64,000 nucleotides of DNA from Massilia sp. PDC64 (lineage in GTDB: Bacteria; Pseudomonadota; Gammaproteobacteria; Burkholderiales; Burkholderiaceae_D). The translations under genes were made by a program, and so were the position numbers. The stretch is from assembly GCF_900101265.1 (NCBI RefSeq), contig NZ_FMZS01000005.1, positions 372,001 to 436,000 on the forward strand, written 5' to 3'. Position 1 is the stretch's first letter, and each line of letters starts with the position of its first letter. Below, one piece after another: positions 54,110 to 61,845 of the stretch. The notes under the pieces were generated by a model. That model did no database searches. It had not been told where the DNA came from and saw nothing but the letters and a program-made list of their open reading frames with translations.

Positions 54110-55546
54110 ATGACCGAAGCCGTTTCCAGCGCGGAGGGCAGCGCGCACCATGCCGCCGCGTCCTATAGCCACCGCCGCCGCACCCTGGCGCTGATCGCCG
54201 TCGCCCTCGCGTTCGTGATCGACCTGCTCGACACGACCATCGTCAACGTCGCCGTCCCGTCCATCGGCGCGACCCTGCACGCGCCCAAGGCGGCGCTGGA
54301 GTGGATCGTCGCCGGCTATGCGACGGCGTTCGCGGTACTCCTCATCGTCGGCGGACGGCTCGGCGACAGCCACGGCTACCGCCGCATGTTCCTCACCGGG
54401 ATCGCCGCGTTCACGACGACGTCCGTCGCGTGCGGCCTCGCGCCCGACACCCTGAGCCTGCAGGTCGCCCGACTGCTGCAGGGGGCCAGCGCGGCGCTGA
54501 TGGTGCCGCAGGTGATGGCCCTCGTGCAGGTGATGTATCCGCCCGAGGAGCGCTACAAGGTCTATACCGTGTTCGGCTTCCTGGGCGGCTTCTCGGCCGC
54601 GCTGGGGCCCATCGTGGGCGGCCTGCTGATCGACGCGGACTGGCTGGGCCTCGGCTGGCGCCTCACGTTCCTCATCAACCTGCCGCTCGGCCTCGTCAGC
54701 CTCGTCGCCGGCGCGCTGTTGCTGCCGCCGGGCCGCGGCGTGCATCCAGTGGCCGTCGACCTGCGCGGGGCGTTGCTGTCCGTCGTCCTGCTGTTCGCCT
54801 TGCTGACGCCCCTGATCGAAGGCCCGTCGCGGGACTGGCCGCCGGCGCTCGTCCTGATGCTGCTGGCGGCCGTGCCGCTGGGCTGGATCACGTGGCGTCA
54901 CCTGCTGCGCCGCCAGGCCCGCCACGGCGACGCGCTCGTCGACCCCGCGCTGTTCCGCCTGCGCAAAGTGAACCTCGGCCTGCTGTGCACGCTGTGCGTG
55001 AACCCGATCATGCCGGGCTATTTGCTCGTGATGACGTTCGCGCTGCAGACGGGCAGGGGGCTGACGGCCTCGCAGATGGCGTACGCCTGCGCGCCGATCG
55101 CGTTCGGCGCGATGACCGGCATCACCCTGCTGGGACCCCGGCTGAACCGGCGCATCGGCGTGCGCACCCTGCTGGCGGGGATAGCCGTGTTCTTCGCGAG
55201 CCTGGCCCTGTGCGCGTTCGCGTTGGACGGCGACCTGTCCTGGCCGCTGCTGCTGGCGGCGCAATACGGGATGGGCATCGGCCTGGGCCTGTGCGGGCCG
55301 CAGCTGTCGTTCGCCACGCTGCGCGACGTGCCCGTCGCGTCGGCCGGCGTGGCGGCAGGGCTGCTCACGACCGTGCAGCAGGTGGCGGCCGCGTTCGGCG
55401 TGGCGCTGGCGGGGCTCGTGTTCTTCCATGGTCTGGATACGGCGGCGGCAGGGGCTTACCAGCGCGCCTATCTGCACGTGCTGCCGTTGCTGCTCGGCCT
55501 GCTGCTCGCGGGCGCCGCGGGTGCGGTCCGGCTGGCGCGAAGTTGA
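54110..55546 (+). CDS. DHA2-family MFS transporter (EmrB/QacA-like)
   Basis: A 478-residue protein with about 13-14 helices. IDLLDTTIVNVAVPSIGATL is the family motif D1-like start, GGRLGDSHGYRRMF is the MFS loop, and LGPIVGGLLID is motif C of antiporters. Such proteins export drugs or phenolics with proton exchange. Its place directly after a NodD-like regulator suggests efflux of a toxic aglycone. It ends the operon; the next gene is 118 bases away. Confidence 0.9.
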   Translation: MTEAVSSAEGSAHHAAASYSHRRRTLALIAVALAFVIDLLDTTIVNVAVPSIGATLHAPKAALEWIVAGYATAFAVLLIVGGRLGDSHGYRRMFLTGIAAFTTTSVACGLAPDTLSLQVARLLQGASAALMVPQVMALVQVMYPPEERYKVYTVFGFLGGFSAALGPIVGGLLIDADWLGLGWRLTFLINLPLGLVSLVAGALLLPPGRGVHPVAVDLRGALLSVVLLFALLTPLIEGPSRDWPPALVLMLLAAVPLGWITWRHLLRRQARHGDALVDPALFRLRKVNLGLLCTLCVNPIMPGYLLVMTFALQTGRGLTASQMAYACAPIAFGAMTGITLLGPRLNRRIGVRTLLAGIAVFFASLALCAFALDGDLSWPLLLAAQYGMGIGLGLCGPQLSFATLRDVPVASAGVAAGLLTTVQQVAAAFGVALAGLVFFHGLDTAAAGAYQRAYLHVLPLLLGLLLAGAAGAVRLARS

Positions 55547-55664
55547 TGTAAATCAATATCGTGTTGCAACCACGCCCAGGGGACGTCTTTATGATGACCG
55601 CATACCCGCTGCCGAGCTCGCTTGAGACCGGCCGGCGGCAGGGTCGTCAATATGGAAAGGAACC

Positions 55665-56582
55665 ATGGATACTGCACGCGATCGCAACACCCTCGGACTG
55701 GTCGAAGCCGAGGAACTCTGGAACATGACCACCGTGGACCGGGAGGGATACATCTGCCGGGGCTGCGCCCGCCAGGTCTTTCCCGCGTCCTACCTCAAGG
55801 ACGTCAACAAGAAGCGTCCGTACTTCAAGCTGGGGCCGGGCGCGGTGCATCTCGACGGCTGCGACGTCGACGGCGCGGAACTCGTGCTCAAGCGGGCGCG
55901 CAAGGAGGCCGTCGGCAACCCGGACGAGGGCTATCCGCTGCCGTTCCCGAACCGCCTCGTGCTGGCCGACGAGCGCATCGTCGAGCCGCGCGACGACGAA
56001 CCCGCAGGCATCGGCGGCCGGGCACGCACGCAGGGGCGGCGTGAAGGCGACGGCACGACGCCGCGCCGGCACCACGGGCACACGGTGACGACCATCCGCA
56101 CCATTTGCCGGACATTCATGGACCTGCCCTACGACCGGCCGACCATGCCGCTGCACATACCCGGCGTGGAGGGGACCACGTATGCCAGGGTGTTCAGGTA
56201 TGTGATCGGCAAGCCCCAGGCGCTGGGCGGCACCCGGCTGTTCTACGCGCCGATCCGCTGGAAGGCCGAGCCGGTCGTCACGGACGAGTATTGCCTGCTG
56301 ACGTTGTACGCGGGGGAGTGGGACGAGGCGATCCGCGATTTTCCCGATCCGTACCGGGTGCGTGTCCATTGGGCGAACTGGAGCAAGTCGCGGCGCGACA
56401 GCTTGATCGAGGACTACGAGACGACCCGGCAGGAGGCCCGCGAACAGGCGCGCAAGGACAAGGCCATCAAGGGATGGCTGTTCTTCGTCGGCAGGCTGGA
56501 GGCCGCCAACCCCAATGTATTCGCCGTCGACAATCACAGGCTGATCTGCAGTCTCTCCGGCGCCATCGACTGGCCGAAGTAA
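55665..56582 (+). CDS. Protein of unknown function with CoiA-like N-terminal zinc-ribbon pattern
   Basis: A 305-residue soluble protein. Near residue 30, YICRGCARQVFPASYL with HLDGC at about residue 62 gives C-x2-C ... H-x3-C, as in the zinc-ribbon-like N-terminus of CoiA-type proteins; the rest is unrecognised. A basic, low-complexity link (GRREGDGTTPRRHHGHT) separates it from a C-terminal half ending GWLFFVGRLEAANPNVFAVD. Codon use differs from neighbours, with repeated AGG for arginine. It interrupts the glycoside locus and may have been inserted by transfer. ATG 55665 follows GGAAAGGAACC. Confidence 0.65.
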   Translation: MDTARDRNTLGLVEAEELWNMTTVDREGYICRGCARQVFPASYLKDVNKKRPYFKLGPGAVHLDGCDVDGAELVLKRARKEAVGNPDEGYPLPFPNRLVLADERIVEPRDDEPAGIGGRARTQGRREGDGTTPRRHHGHTVTTIRTICRTFMDLPYDRPTMPLHIPGVEGTTYARVFRYVIGKPQALGGTRLFYAPIRWKAEPVVTDEYCLLTLYAGEWDEAIRDFPDPYRVRVHWANWSKSRRDSLIEDYETTRQEAREQARKDKAIKGWLFFVGRLEAANPNVFAVDNHRLICSLSGAIDWPK

Positions 56583-56603
56583 GCGGCTCCCCGTGCGCAG
56601 GCG

Positions 56604-56624
56604 GCTATCCACCGGGTGGATAGC
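56604..56624. promoter_or_regulatory. Palindromic element shared with the 61.7-kb promoter
   Basis: A perfect inverted repeat with 10-base arms (GCTATCCACC / GGTGGATAGC) around a single G, about 50 bases upstream of the -35 of the MFS operon. A degenerate copy, TATCCACCGCATCGATAGC, stands at 61716-61734. After both, ATCCAAA and, further on, TTGGG-AAA-GAC-GAA are conserved. Position upstream of the -35 suggests an activator site. Confidence 0.7.
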
Positions 56625-56663
56625 TGCTATCCAAACAATCGCCCGGCTCTCCGAATTTTTCGC

Positions 56664-56700
56664 TTGGGGAAATAGACAGAAGTCGATATCATAATTCTGG
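56664..56700 (+). promoter_or_regulatory. Promoter of the C-glycoside deglycosidase operon with AT-rich operator, unit 4
   Basis: TTGGGG (56664-56669), 17 bases, TATCAT (56687-56692). The minus strand from 56700 reads CCAGAATTATGATATC, sharing CCAGAATTA-GAT with the site at 49212. The operator covers the -10, as expected for a TetR repressor. Confidence 0.65.
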
Positions 56701-56763
56701 TTCTATTTCCTGCACAAGACAGGATGCGGTAACAATCCGCAGCCAACGACAAGGAGACACGCG

Positions 56764-57972
56764 ATGCGCAACACCCTTAACCAACCACGCCAGGCCGACT
56801 GGCGCCAGGGCTGGATCCTCGTGATCTCCGGCTTCCTGCCCGTGATGGCGATCATCGCCCTCGCACCCACGCTTCCCACCCTGCTGGGCCACTTCCGCGA
56901 CGTGCCGAACGCCGGGTTGATGGTCCCCTTGCTGATCACGGCGCCCAGCGCCTGCATCGCCCTGTTCGCTCCGGGCGCGGGCGCCATCGCCGACCGCTTC
57001 GGCCGCCGCAAACTGCTCCTGTGGTCGATGGCGTTCTACGGCGCCGGCGGCCTCGTGCCGTTCTTCATCGATAATTTCTGGGCCGTCGTCGCGGGCCGCT
57101 TCGTGATCGGCTTCGGCGAGGCGGGCGTGCTGACCGTCGTGAACACGCTGCTGGCCGATTACTTCGAAGAGAAGGCGCGCCACCGCTGGCTGATGATCCA
57201 GGGTGTCGTCGGCTCCGTGCTGGGCACCGTCACCATCGCCAGCTCCGGCTTCCTGGCCGCCCAGGGCTGGCAGTATCCGTTCCTCGTGTACGGCATCGCG
57301 ATCCCGATCCTGCTCGCGAGCCTCGCCTTCCTGTTCGAGCCGGAACCGCGCCGCAAGCAGGCGCACGCCGCGCAGGCCGCGACGTCGCCGTTCCCGTACG
57401 CCGTCGCGCTGATGGTCTGCGGCGTCACCGTGCTGCTGTCGACGATCTACTACGTCCAGGTCATCAACTTCTCCGTGCTGCTGAAGGACCTGGGCGTGGC
57501 CGACCCGAAATCGATCGGCCTGTCGATGGCGCTGCCGAGCATCGGCGTGCCGCTGGGCGCGATCCTGTTCAAGATGACGACGCGCTTCGGCGCCGGCACC
57601 CAGATCTTCCTCGTGTTCCTCGGCTATGCGATCGGCCTCGCCGGCATCGGCCTCGCGCCGGACTACAAGGTGGCGCTGGCGTTCGCCTTCGTCCAGCAGC
57701 TGGCCAATGGCCTCATCGTGCCGGCGCTGATCGCCTGGGCGCAAAGCAAATTCTCGTTCGAGCACCGCGGCCGCGGCATGGGCTGGTGGGCGAGCTCGTT
57801 CTTCGTCGCGCAGTTCCTGTCGCCGGCCGTCGTCAACGTGATGCGCGCCGCCGTCGGTAACCTGCAGGGCGCCTTCCTGGCGTTCGGCCTGATCGCGGCA
57901 GCGTGCGCCGCCGGGGCCTGCCTCCTGCATTACCGTGCGGCCCGCGCCGCCCGCCCGCAACCGGGCATGTAA
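56764..57972 (+). CDS. MFS transporter (glycoside locus, copy 2)
   Basis: A 402-residue, 12-helix carrier with AIADRFGRRKLLL, LADYFEEKARHRWLMIQG and FEHRGRGMGWWASSFFVAQFLSP. It is a paralogue of the 51179-52387 protein of the same length. It heads an operon with the C-glycoside deglycosidase-like genes and so is the likely importer of their substrate. ATG 56764 follows AAGGAGACACGCG. Confidence 0.9.
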   Translation: MRNTLNQPRQADWRQGWILVISGFLPVMAIIALAPTLPTLLGHFRDVPNAGLMVPLLITAPSACIALFAPGAGAIADRFGRRKLLLWSMAFYGAGGLVPFFIDNFWAVVAGRFVIGFGEAGVLTVVNTLLADYFEEKARHRWLMIQGVVGSVLGTVTIASSGFLAAQGWQYPFLVYGIAIPILLASLAFLFEPEPRRKQAHAAQAATSPFPYAVALMVCGVTVLLSTIYYVQVINFSVLLKDLGVADPKSIGLSMALPSIGVPLGAILFKMTTRFGAGTQIFLVFLGYAIGLAGIGLAPDYKVALAFAFVQQLANGLIVPALIAWAQSKFSFEHRGRGMGWWASSFFVAQFLSPAVVNVMRAAVGNLQGAFLAFGLIAAACAAGACLLHYRAARAARPQPGM

Positions 57973-58008
57973 GCACCCATCCTTTTTACGCCAGCAACCG
58001 AGGACCCC

Positions 58009-59001
58009 ATGACCACCCAGCATCGCATCAAGCGAGGCGTCTCGCTGTACAGCTACCAGTACGAGACCTTCCTGCGCACGATGACCCTCGACGACTGCAT
58101 CGCCCACGCCGCCGGCCTCGGCGCGCGCGGCATCGAAGTCGTCAGCGAACAATCCTTCACCGGCTTCCCGAACGTCCCGCAAGAGCAGATCGACAACTGG
58201 TTCGCGTCGCTCGACCGCCACGGCGCGTACGCACAGTGCCACGACATGTTCGTGGACATCAAGCTGTACAAGGACCGCCGCCTGAACTTCGACGAGATGG
58301 TCGCGTCGCTGGAGCGCGACCTGCACTTCGCCAAGCGCATCGGTTGCCCGACCGTGCGCATCATCGTGAACACGCCACCGGAAGTCGTCGTCGCCTGCAT
58401 CCCGCTGGCGGAAAAGCTCGACATCCGCATGGGCATCGAAGTCCACTCGCCGTTCCACTTCGACCATCCGTGGATCCTGCGCTACACGGAGATCACGCGC
58501 GCCACCGGTTCGAACCACGTCGGCTACGTGCCGGACATGGGCATGTACACGAAGAACTACCCGCCCGTCTTCCGCGACCGCTTCCTGCGCATGGGCGCGA
58601 CGCCGAAGATTGTCGAATTCATCCTGCAGGCGCACGAGGCGCGCGTGCTGGCCGACTATGTGATCATGGACGTGCGCAAGATGGGCGGCAACCCCGTCGA
58701 CCTGCAGATGGCCGAGACGATCCGTCACAACATCTGGAGCAACCCGCGCCGCATGCTCGAATTCATGCCGTGGATCTTCCACATCCACGCCAAGTTCTAC
58801 GAGATCGACGAGACGGGCAAGGAACCCGCGATCCCGTACGAGGAAATCATCCCCGTGCTGATCGAGGGCGGCTACGACGGCCACCTGTCCAGCGAATACG
58901 AGGGCCAACGTCACATCGAGGACGCGTTCGAGGTGGATGGGCGCGAGCAGGTGCGCCGCCAGCAAGAGATGTTCAAGCGCCTGTTGGGCGAAACGGTTTA
59001 A
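58009..59001 (+). CDS. C-glycoside deglycosidase alpha-subunit-like TIM-barrel protein
   Basis: A 330-residue AP-endonuclease-2-type barrel. Candidate metal ligands are Glu144 and His146 (MGIEVHSPFHFDHPW), Asp176 (VGYVPDMGMY), His260 (WIFHIHAKFYEI) and Glu296 (GHLSSEYEGQ). The start KRGVSLYSYQYETFLRTMTLDDC and the DMFVDIKLYKDR segment resemble DgpC/CarC proteins. These cleave the C-C bond of 3-keto C-glycosides by Mn-assisted beta-elimination, together with a small beta subunit. The gene immediately downstream (10 bases) encodes that type of beta subunit, which strengthens the assignment. Action on O-linked 3-keto-glycosides is the alternative. Confidence 0.8.
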   Translation: MTTQHRIKRGVSLYSYQYETFLRTMTLDDCIAHAAGLGARGIEVVSEQSFTGFPNVPQEQIDNWFASLDRHGAYAQCHDMFVDIKLYKDRRLNFDEMVASLERDLHFAKRIGCPTVRIIVNTPPEVVVACIPLAEKLDIRMGIEVHSPFHFDHPWILRYTEITRATGSNHVGYVPDMGMYTKNYPPVFRDRFLRMGATPKIVEFILQAHEARVLADYVIMDVRKMGGNPVDLQMAETIRHNIWSNPRRMLEFMPWIFHIHAKFYEIDETGKEPAIPYEEIIPVLIEGGYDGHLSSEYEGQRHIEDAFEVDGREQVRRQQEMFKRLLGETV

Positions 59002-59011
59002 GGAGCGCGGC

Positions 59012-59383
59012 ATGTACGACAAACACATCATCTATCCCGATTCGCTGCGCAACGACGGCGACGGCTGGCGCGTGGGCGTGCGCCTCCCTTACTACCGCGG
59101 CCAGGTGCTGTCCGCCGTGGAAGACATCGCGCTGACCGTCGACGGCGAGAAGGTGCCGCGTGAGGACGTGCGCTTCACCGTGCGCGGCAAGACGTGGACC
59201 CTGGACGAGCTGGAGACGACGTACGACGAGCGCTGGGAATTCGGCGAAGTGGCGGAGGTCTCCGTGCCCGGAGGCAGCCTCGCGCCCGGCAAGCACACCG
59301 TCACGGCCGCCGTGCAGCTGCGCATCTCGTACCTGCCCTGGAGCCCGGTGACGTCCTGCACGACCGAGCTGGCTGTCGCATAA
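59012..59383 (+). CDS. C-glycoside deglycosidase beta-subunit-like protein (DUF6379)
   Basis: A 123-residue beta-rich protein. GVRLPYYRGQVLSAVEDIAL, VPREDVRFTVRGKTWTLDEL, ERWEFGEVAEVSVPGG and QLRISYLPWSPV follow the pattern known from DgpB/CarB, the small subunit that caps the active site of the C-glycoside-cleaving lyase. ATG 59012 has AAGGAG 6-7 bases upstream. Having this domain right after an SPI-type gene is the strongest sign that the locus handles C-glycosides or 3-keto-glycosides. Confidence 0.85.
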   Translation: MYDKHIIYPDSLRNDGDGWRVGVRLPYYRGQVLSAVEDIALTVDGEKVPREDVRFTVRGKTWTLDELETTYDERWEFGEVAEVSVPGGSLAPGKHTVTAAVQLRISYLPWSPVTSCTTELAVA

Positions 59384-59392
59384 GGAGGCGCC

Positions 59393-60463
59393 ATGGCCAC
59401 GACGATCAAGGGACCCGCGATTTTCCTCGCGCAGTTCGCCGGCGACACGGCGCCGTTCGACGACTGGAAGGCGATCACGCGCTGGGCCGGCAGCCTCGGA
59501 TACAAGGGCGTGCAGGTGCCGTCCAACGACCGCCGCCTGTTCGATTTGGCCCGCGCGGCCGAAAGTAAAACGTATTGCGACGAGATCGCCGGCATCGCGG
59601 CGGAAAGCGGTGTCGCGATCACGGAACTGAGCACCCATTTGCAGGGCCAGCTCGTCGCCGTGCACCCCGCGTACGACGAGGCGTTCGACGGCTTCGCGCC
59701 GCCTGAGCTGCGCGGCAACCCGTCCGCCCGCCAGCGCTGGGCCGTGGAGCAGATGCTGCTGGCGGCAAAGGCGTCCGCCAACCTGGGCCTGACGGCGTCG
59801 ATCAGCTTTTCCGGCTCGCTCGCGTGGCCGTTCGTGTACCCGTGGCCGCAGCGTCCCGCGGGCCTGATCGAGACGGCGTTCGACGAACTGGCGCGCCGCT
59901 GGCGCCCGCTCCTCGACGCGTACGACGCCGCCGGCATCGACCTCGCGTTCGAACTGCATCCGGGCGAAGACCTGTTCGACGGCGCCACGTTCGAGATGCT
60001 GCTCGAACGCGTGGACCACCACCCGCGCCTGAGCATCGCCTATGACCCGTCGCACTTCCTGCTGCAGCAGCTGGATTACCTGGGCTTCATCGACCGCTAC
60101 CACGACCGCATCAAGGTCGTGCACGTGAAGGACGCCGAGTTCCGTCCCGACGCGCGCCAGGGCGTGTATTCCGGCTACCAGTCGTGGGCCGACCGCGCGG
60201 GCCGTTTCCGGTCCCTCGGCGACGGCCAGGTCGATTTCAAGGCCATCTTCAGCAAGCTGGCGCAGTACGATTTCCCCGGCTGGGCCGTGCTGGAATGGGA
60301 ATGCTGCCTGAAGCATCCGGAGCAGGGTGCCGAAGAGGGCGCACGCTTCATCCGCGACCACATCATCCGCGTCACCGACAAGGCGTTCGACGATTTCGCG
60401 GGCAGTGCCGGCGACCCCGAACGCAATGCGCGCCTGCTGGGCATCGCGGGAGGTGAGCAATGA
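59393..60463 (+). CDS. Sugar phosphate isomerase/epimerase-family TIM-barrel protein (3)
   Basis: A 356-residue barrel with GYKGVQVPSNDRRLFDL, ISFSGSLAWPFVYPWPQRPAG, IDLAFELHPGEDLFDG (Glu/His), LSIAYDPSHFLLQQLDY (Asp, His), IKVVHVKDAEF (His) and GWAVLEWECC (Glu). Proteins of this form are usually paired with Gfo/Idh/MocA dehydrogenases, as here, and are thought to isomerise or hydrate 3-keto-sugars. Its TGA overlaps the next ATG (60460-60463). Likely role: process the anhydro-enone or keto-sugar released by the deglycosidase (inference). Confidence 0.86.
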   Translation: MATTIKGPAIFLAQFAGDTAPFDDWKAITRWAGSLGYKGVQVPSNDRRLFDLARAAESKTYCDEIAGIAAESGVAITELSTHLQGQLVAVHPAYDEAFDGFAPPELRGNPSARQRWAVEQMLLAAKASANLGLTASISFSGSLAWPFVYPWPQRPAGLIETAFDELARRWRPLLDAYDAAGIDLAFELHPGEDLFDGATFEMLLERVDHHPRLSIAYDPSHFLLQQLDYLGFIDRYHDRIKVVHVKDAEFRPDARQGVYSGYQSWADRAGRFRSLGDGQVDFKAIFSKLAQYDFPGWAVLEWECCLKHPEQGAEEGARFIRDHIIRVTDKAFDDFAGSAGDPERNARLLGIAGGEQ

Positions 60464-61605
60464 ACGACCGCATCCGCCTCGGCATGGTGGGCGGCGGCGA
60501 GGGCGCGTTCATCGGTGCGGTGCACCGTCACGCGGCCGCGCTCGACCATCGGTATGCGCTCGTCGCGGGCGCGTTCTCGTCGAATGCCGACACGTCGCAG
60601 CGCTCCGGCGCGGCCCTGGGCCTCGACCCGGACCGCGTCTATGCCGACTATGCGCAGATGGCACGGGCCGAAGCCGCCCGCGACGATGGCATCGAGGTCG
60701 TCAGCATCGTCACCCCGAACCACATGCACGCGCCCGTGGCGCGGGCGTTCCTGGAAGCGGGCATTCACGTCATCTGCGACAAGCCGGTGACCACGAACAG
60801 CGACGACGCCCGCGCGCTGCAGGTACTGGCGCGAGACAAAGGCCTGATTTTCGCCGTCACGCACAATTATTCCGCGTACCCGATGGTGCGCCAGGCCCGT
60901 GCGATGGTGCGCGAGGGCCTGCTGGGCGACATCCGTGTCGTACAGGTGGAGTACGCCCAGGACTGGCTCGCGGAACCGCTGGAGCAGACGGGCCAGAAAC
61001 AGGCCGCGTGGCGCACGGATCCCGCGCGCGCGGGCGGCGGCGCCATCGGCGACATCGGCTCGCACGCGTGGCACCTGGCCGACACGATCGTCGGCCAGCC
61101 GGTGGAATCCCTGTGCGCGCAACTGAACACGTTCGTACCGGGCCGCGCGATCGACGACGACGTGCAGGTGCTGCTGCGCTATGCCGGCGGCGCGCGCGGC
61201 ATGCTGTGGGCCAGCCAGGTCGCACCCGGCCACGCGAACGACCTGCGCATCCGCGTGTTCGGCAGCCGCGGCGGCATCGAATGGCGCCAGCAGCAGCCCA
61301 ACGAGCTGCTGTACACGCCGCTGGGCGAGCCCACGCGCATCCTCGAACGGAACGGACCGGGCACGCATCCGGCCGCGCGCCGCATGGGCCGCGTGCCGGC
61401 CGGGCACACGGAAGGCTATATCGACGCGTTCGCGGCGCTGTACACGGAAGTCGCGCGGCATCTGCTGGCGCGCCGCGACGGATCGGATCCCGGCGAAGCG
61501 TGGTTCCCGACCATCGCCGACGGCCTGCGCGGCGTGCTGTTCATCGAAACGGTGCAGGCGTCGTCGTGCGAAGGCGGCGCCTGGGTGCCGTTGCAGGCGC
61601 ACTGA
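60460..61605 (+). CDS. Gfo/Idh/MocA-family NAD(P)-dependent oxidoreductase
   Basis: A 381-residue cytoplasmic dehydrogenase. MVGGGEGAFIGAVHR is the dinucleotide-binding start, HVICDKPVTT is the EKP-type motif with its catalytic Lys, and GAIGDIGSHAWHLAD the third family motif with His. Members oxidise or reduce sugar C3 or inositols; DgpA of the C-glycoside pathway is of this family. Here it may oxidise the glycoside at C3 before cleavage or reduce the released 3-keto-sugar. Last gene of the operon that begins at 56764. Confidence 0.9.
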   Translation: MNDRIRLGMVGGGEGAFIGAVHRHAAALDHRYALVAGAFSSNADTSQRSGAALGLDPDRVYADYAQMARAEAARDDGIEVVSIVTPNHMHAPVARAFLEAGIHVICDKPVTTNSDDARALQVLARDKGLIFAVTHNYSAYPMVRQARAMVREGLLGDIRVVQVEYAQDWLAEPLEQTGQKQAAWRTDPARAGGGAIGDIGSHAWHLADTIVGQPVESLCAQLNTFVPGRAIDDDVQVLLRYAGGARGMLWASQVAPGHANDLRIRVFGSRGGIEWRQQQPNELLYTPLGEPTRILERNGPGTHPAARRMGRVPAGHTEGYIDAFAALYTEVARHLLARRDGSDPGEAWFPTIADGLRGVLFIETVQASSCEGGAWVPLQAH

Positions 61606-61635
61606 TATTCACGTTGTAAAGCGGATCCGACCGGG

Positions 61636-61663
61636 CATGCTCGATGCGCCCGGCGGTTTCGCT
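61636..61663 (+). terminator. Weak hairpin after the Gfo/Idh gene
   Basis: CCGGGCAT pairs with ATGC-GCCCGG across a small bulge, followed by CGGTTTCG. The T-run is poor, so this is only a candidate terminator. Confidence 0.25.
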
Positions 61664-61713
61664 CGTCCCGACGGCGCGCGTCGCTTGCCGCGGCGTCGAT
61701 GCGGCGAGGGGCA

Positions 61714-61734
61714 AATATCCACCGCATCGATAGC
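61714..61734. promoter_or_regulatory. Second copy of the TATCCACCG element
   Basis: TATCCACCGCATCGATAGC (61716-61734) aligns with the 56604-56624 palindrome, keeping TATCCACCG and GATAGC. It ends 20 bases upstream of the -35 of the TonB receptor gene. Relative to the first copy it is 20 bases, about two helical turns, closer to the promoter. Confidence 0.65.
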
Positions 61735-61753
61735 TCGAATCCAAATTATCGGA

Positions 61754-61782
61754 TTGGGAAAACGGACCGAAACACATACCAT
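61754..61782 (+). promoter_or_regulatory. Sigma-70 promoter of the terminal TonB receptor
   Basis: TTGGGA (61754-61759), 17 bases, TACCAT (61777-61782). The spacer resembles that of the 56664 promoter (AAA-GAC-GAA). No CAGAATTA-type site is present here. Confidence 0.55.
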
Positions 61783-61845
61783 TTTTCGCATGACATCAGC
61801 CCACGGCAGCCACCAGAACTGCCGGACCCATAGGAGACATACAAA

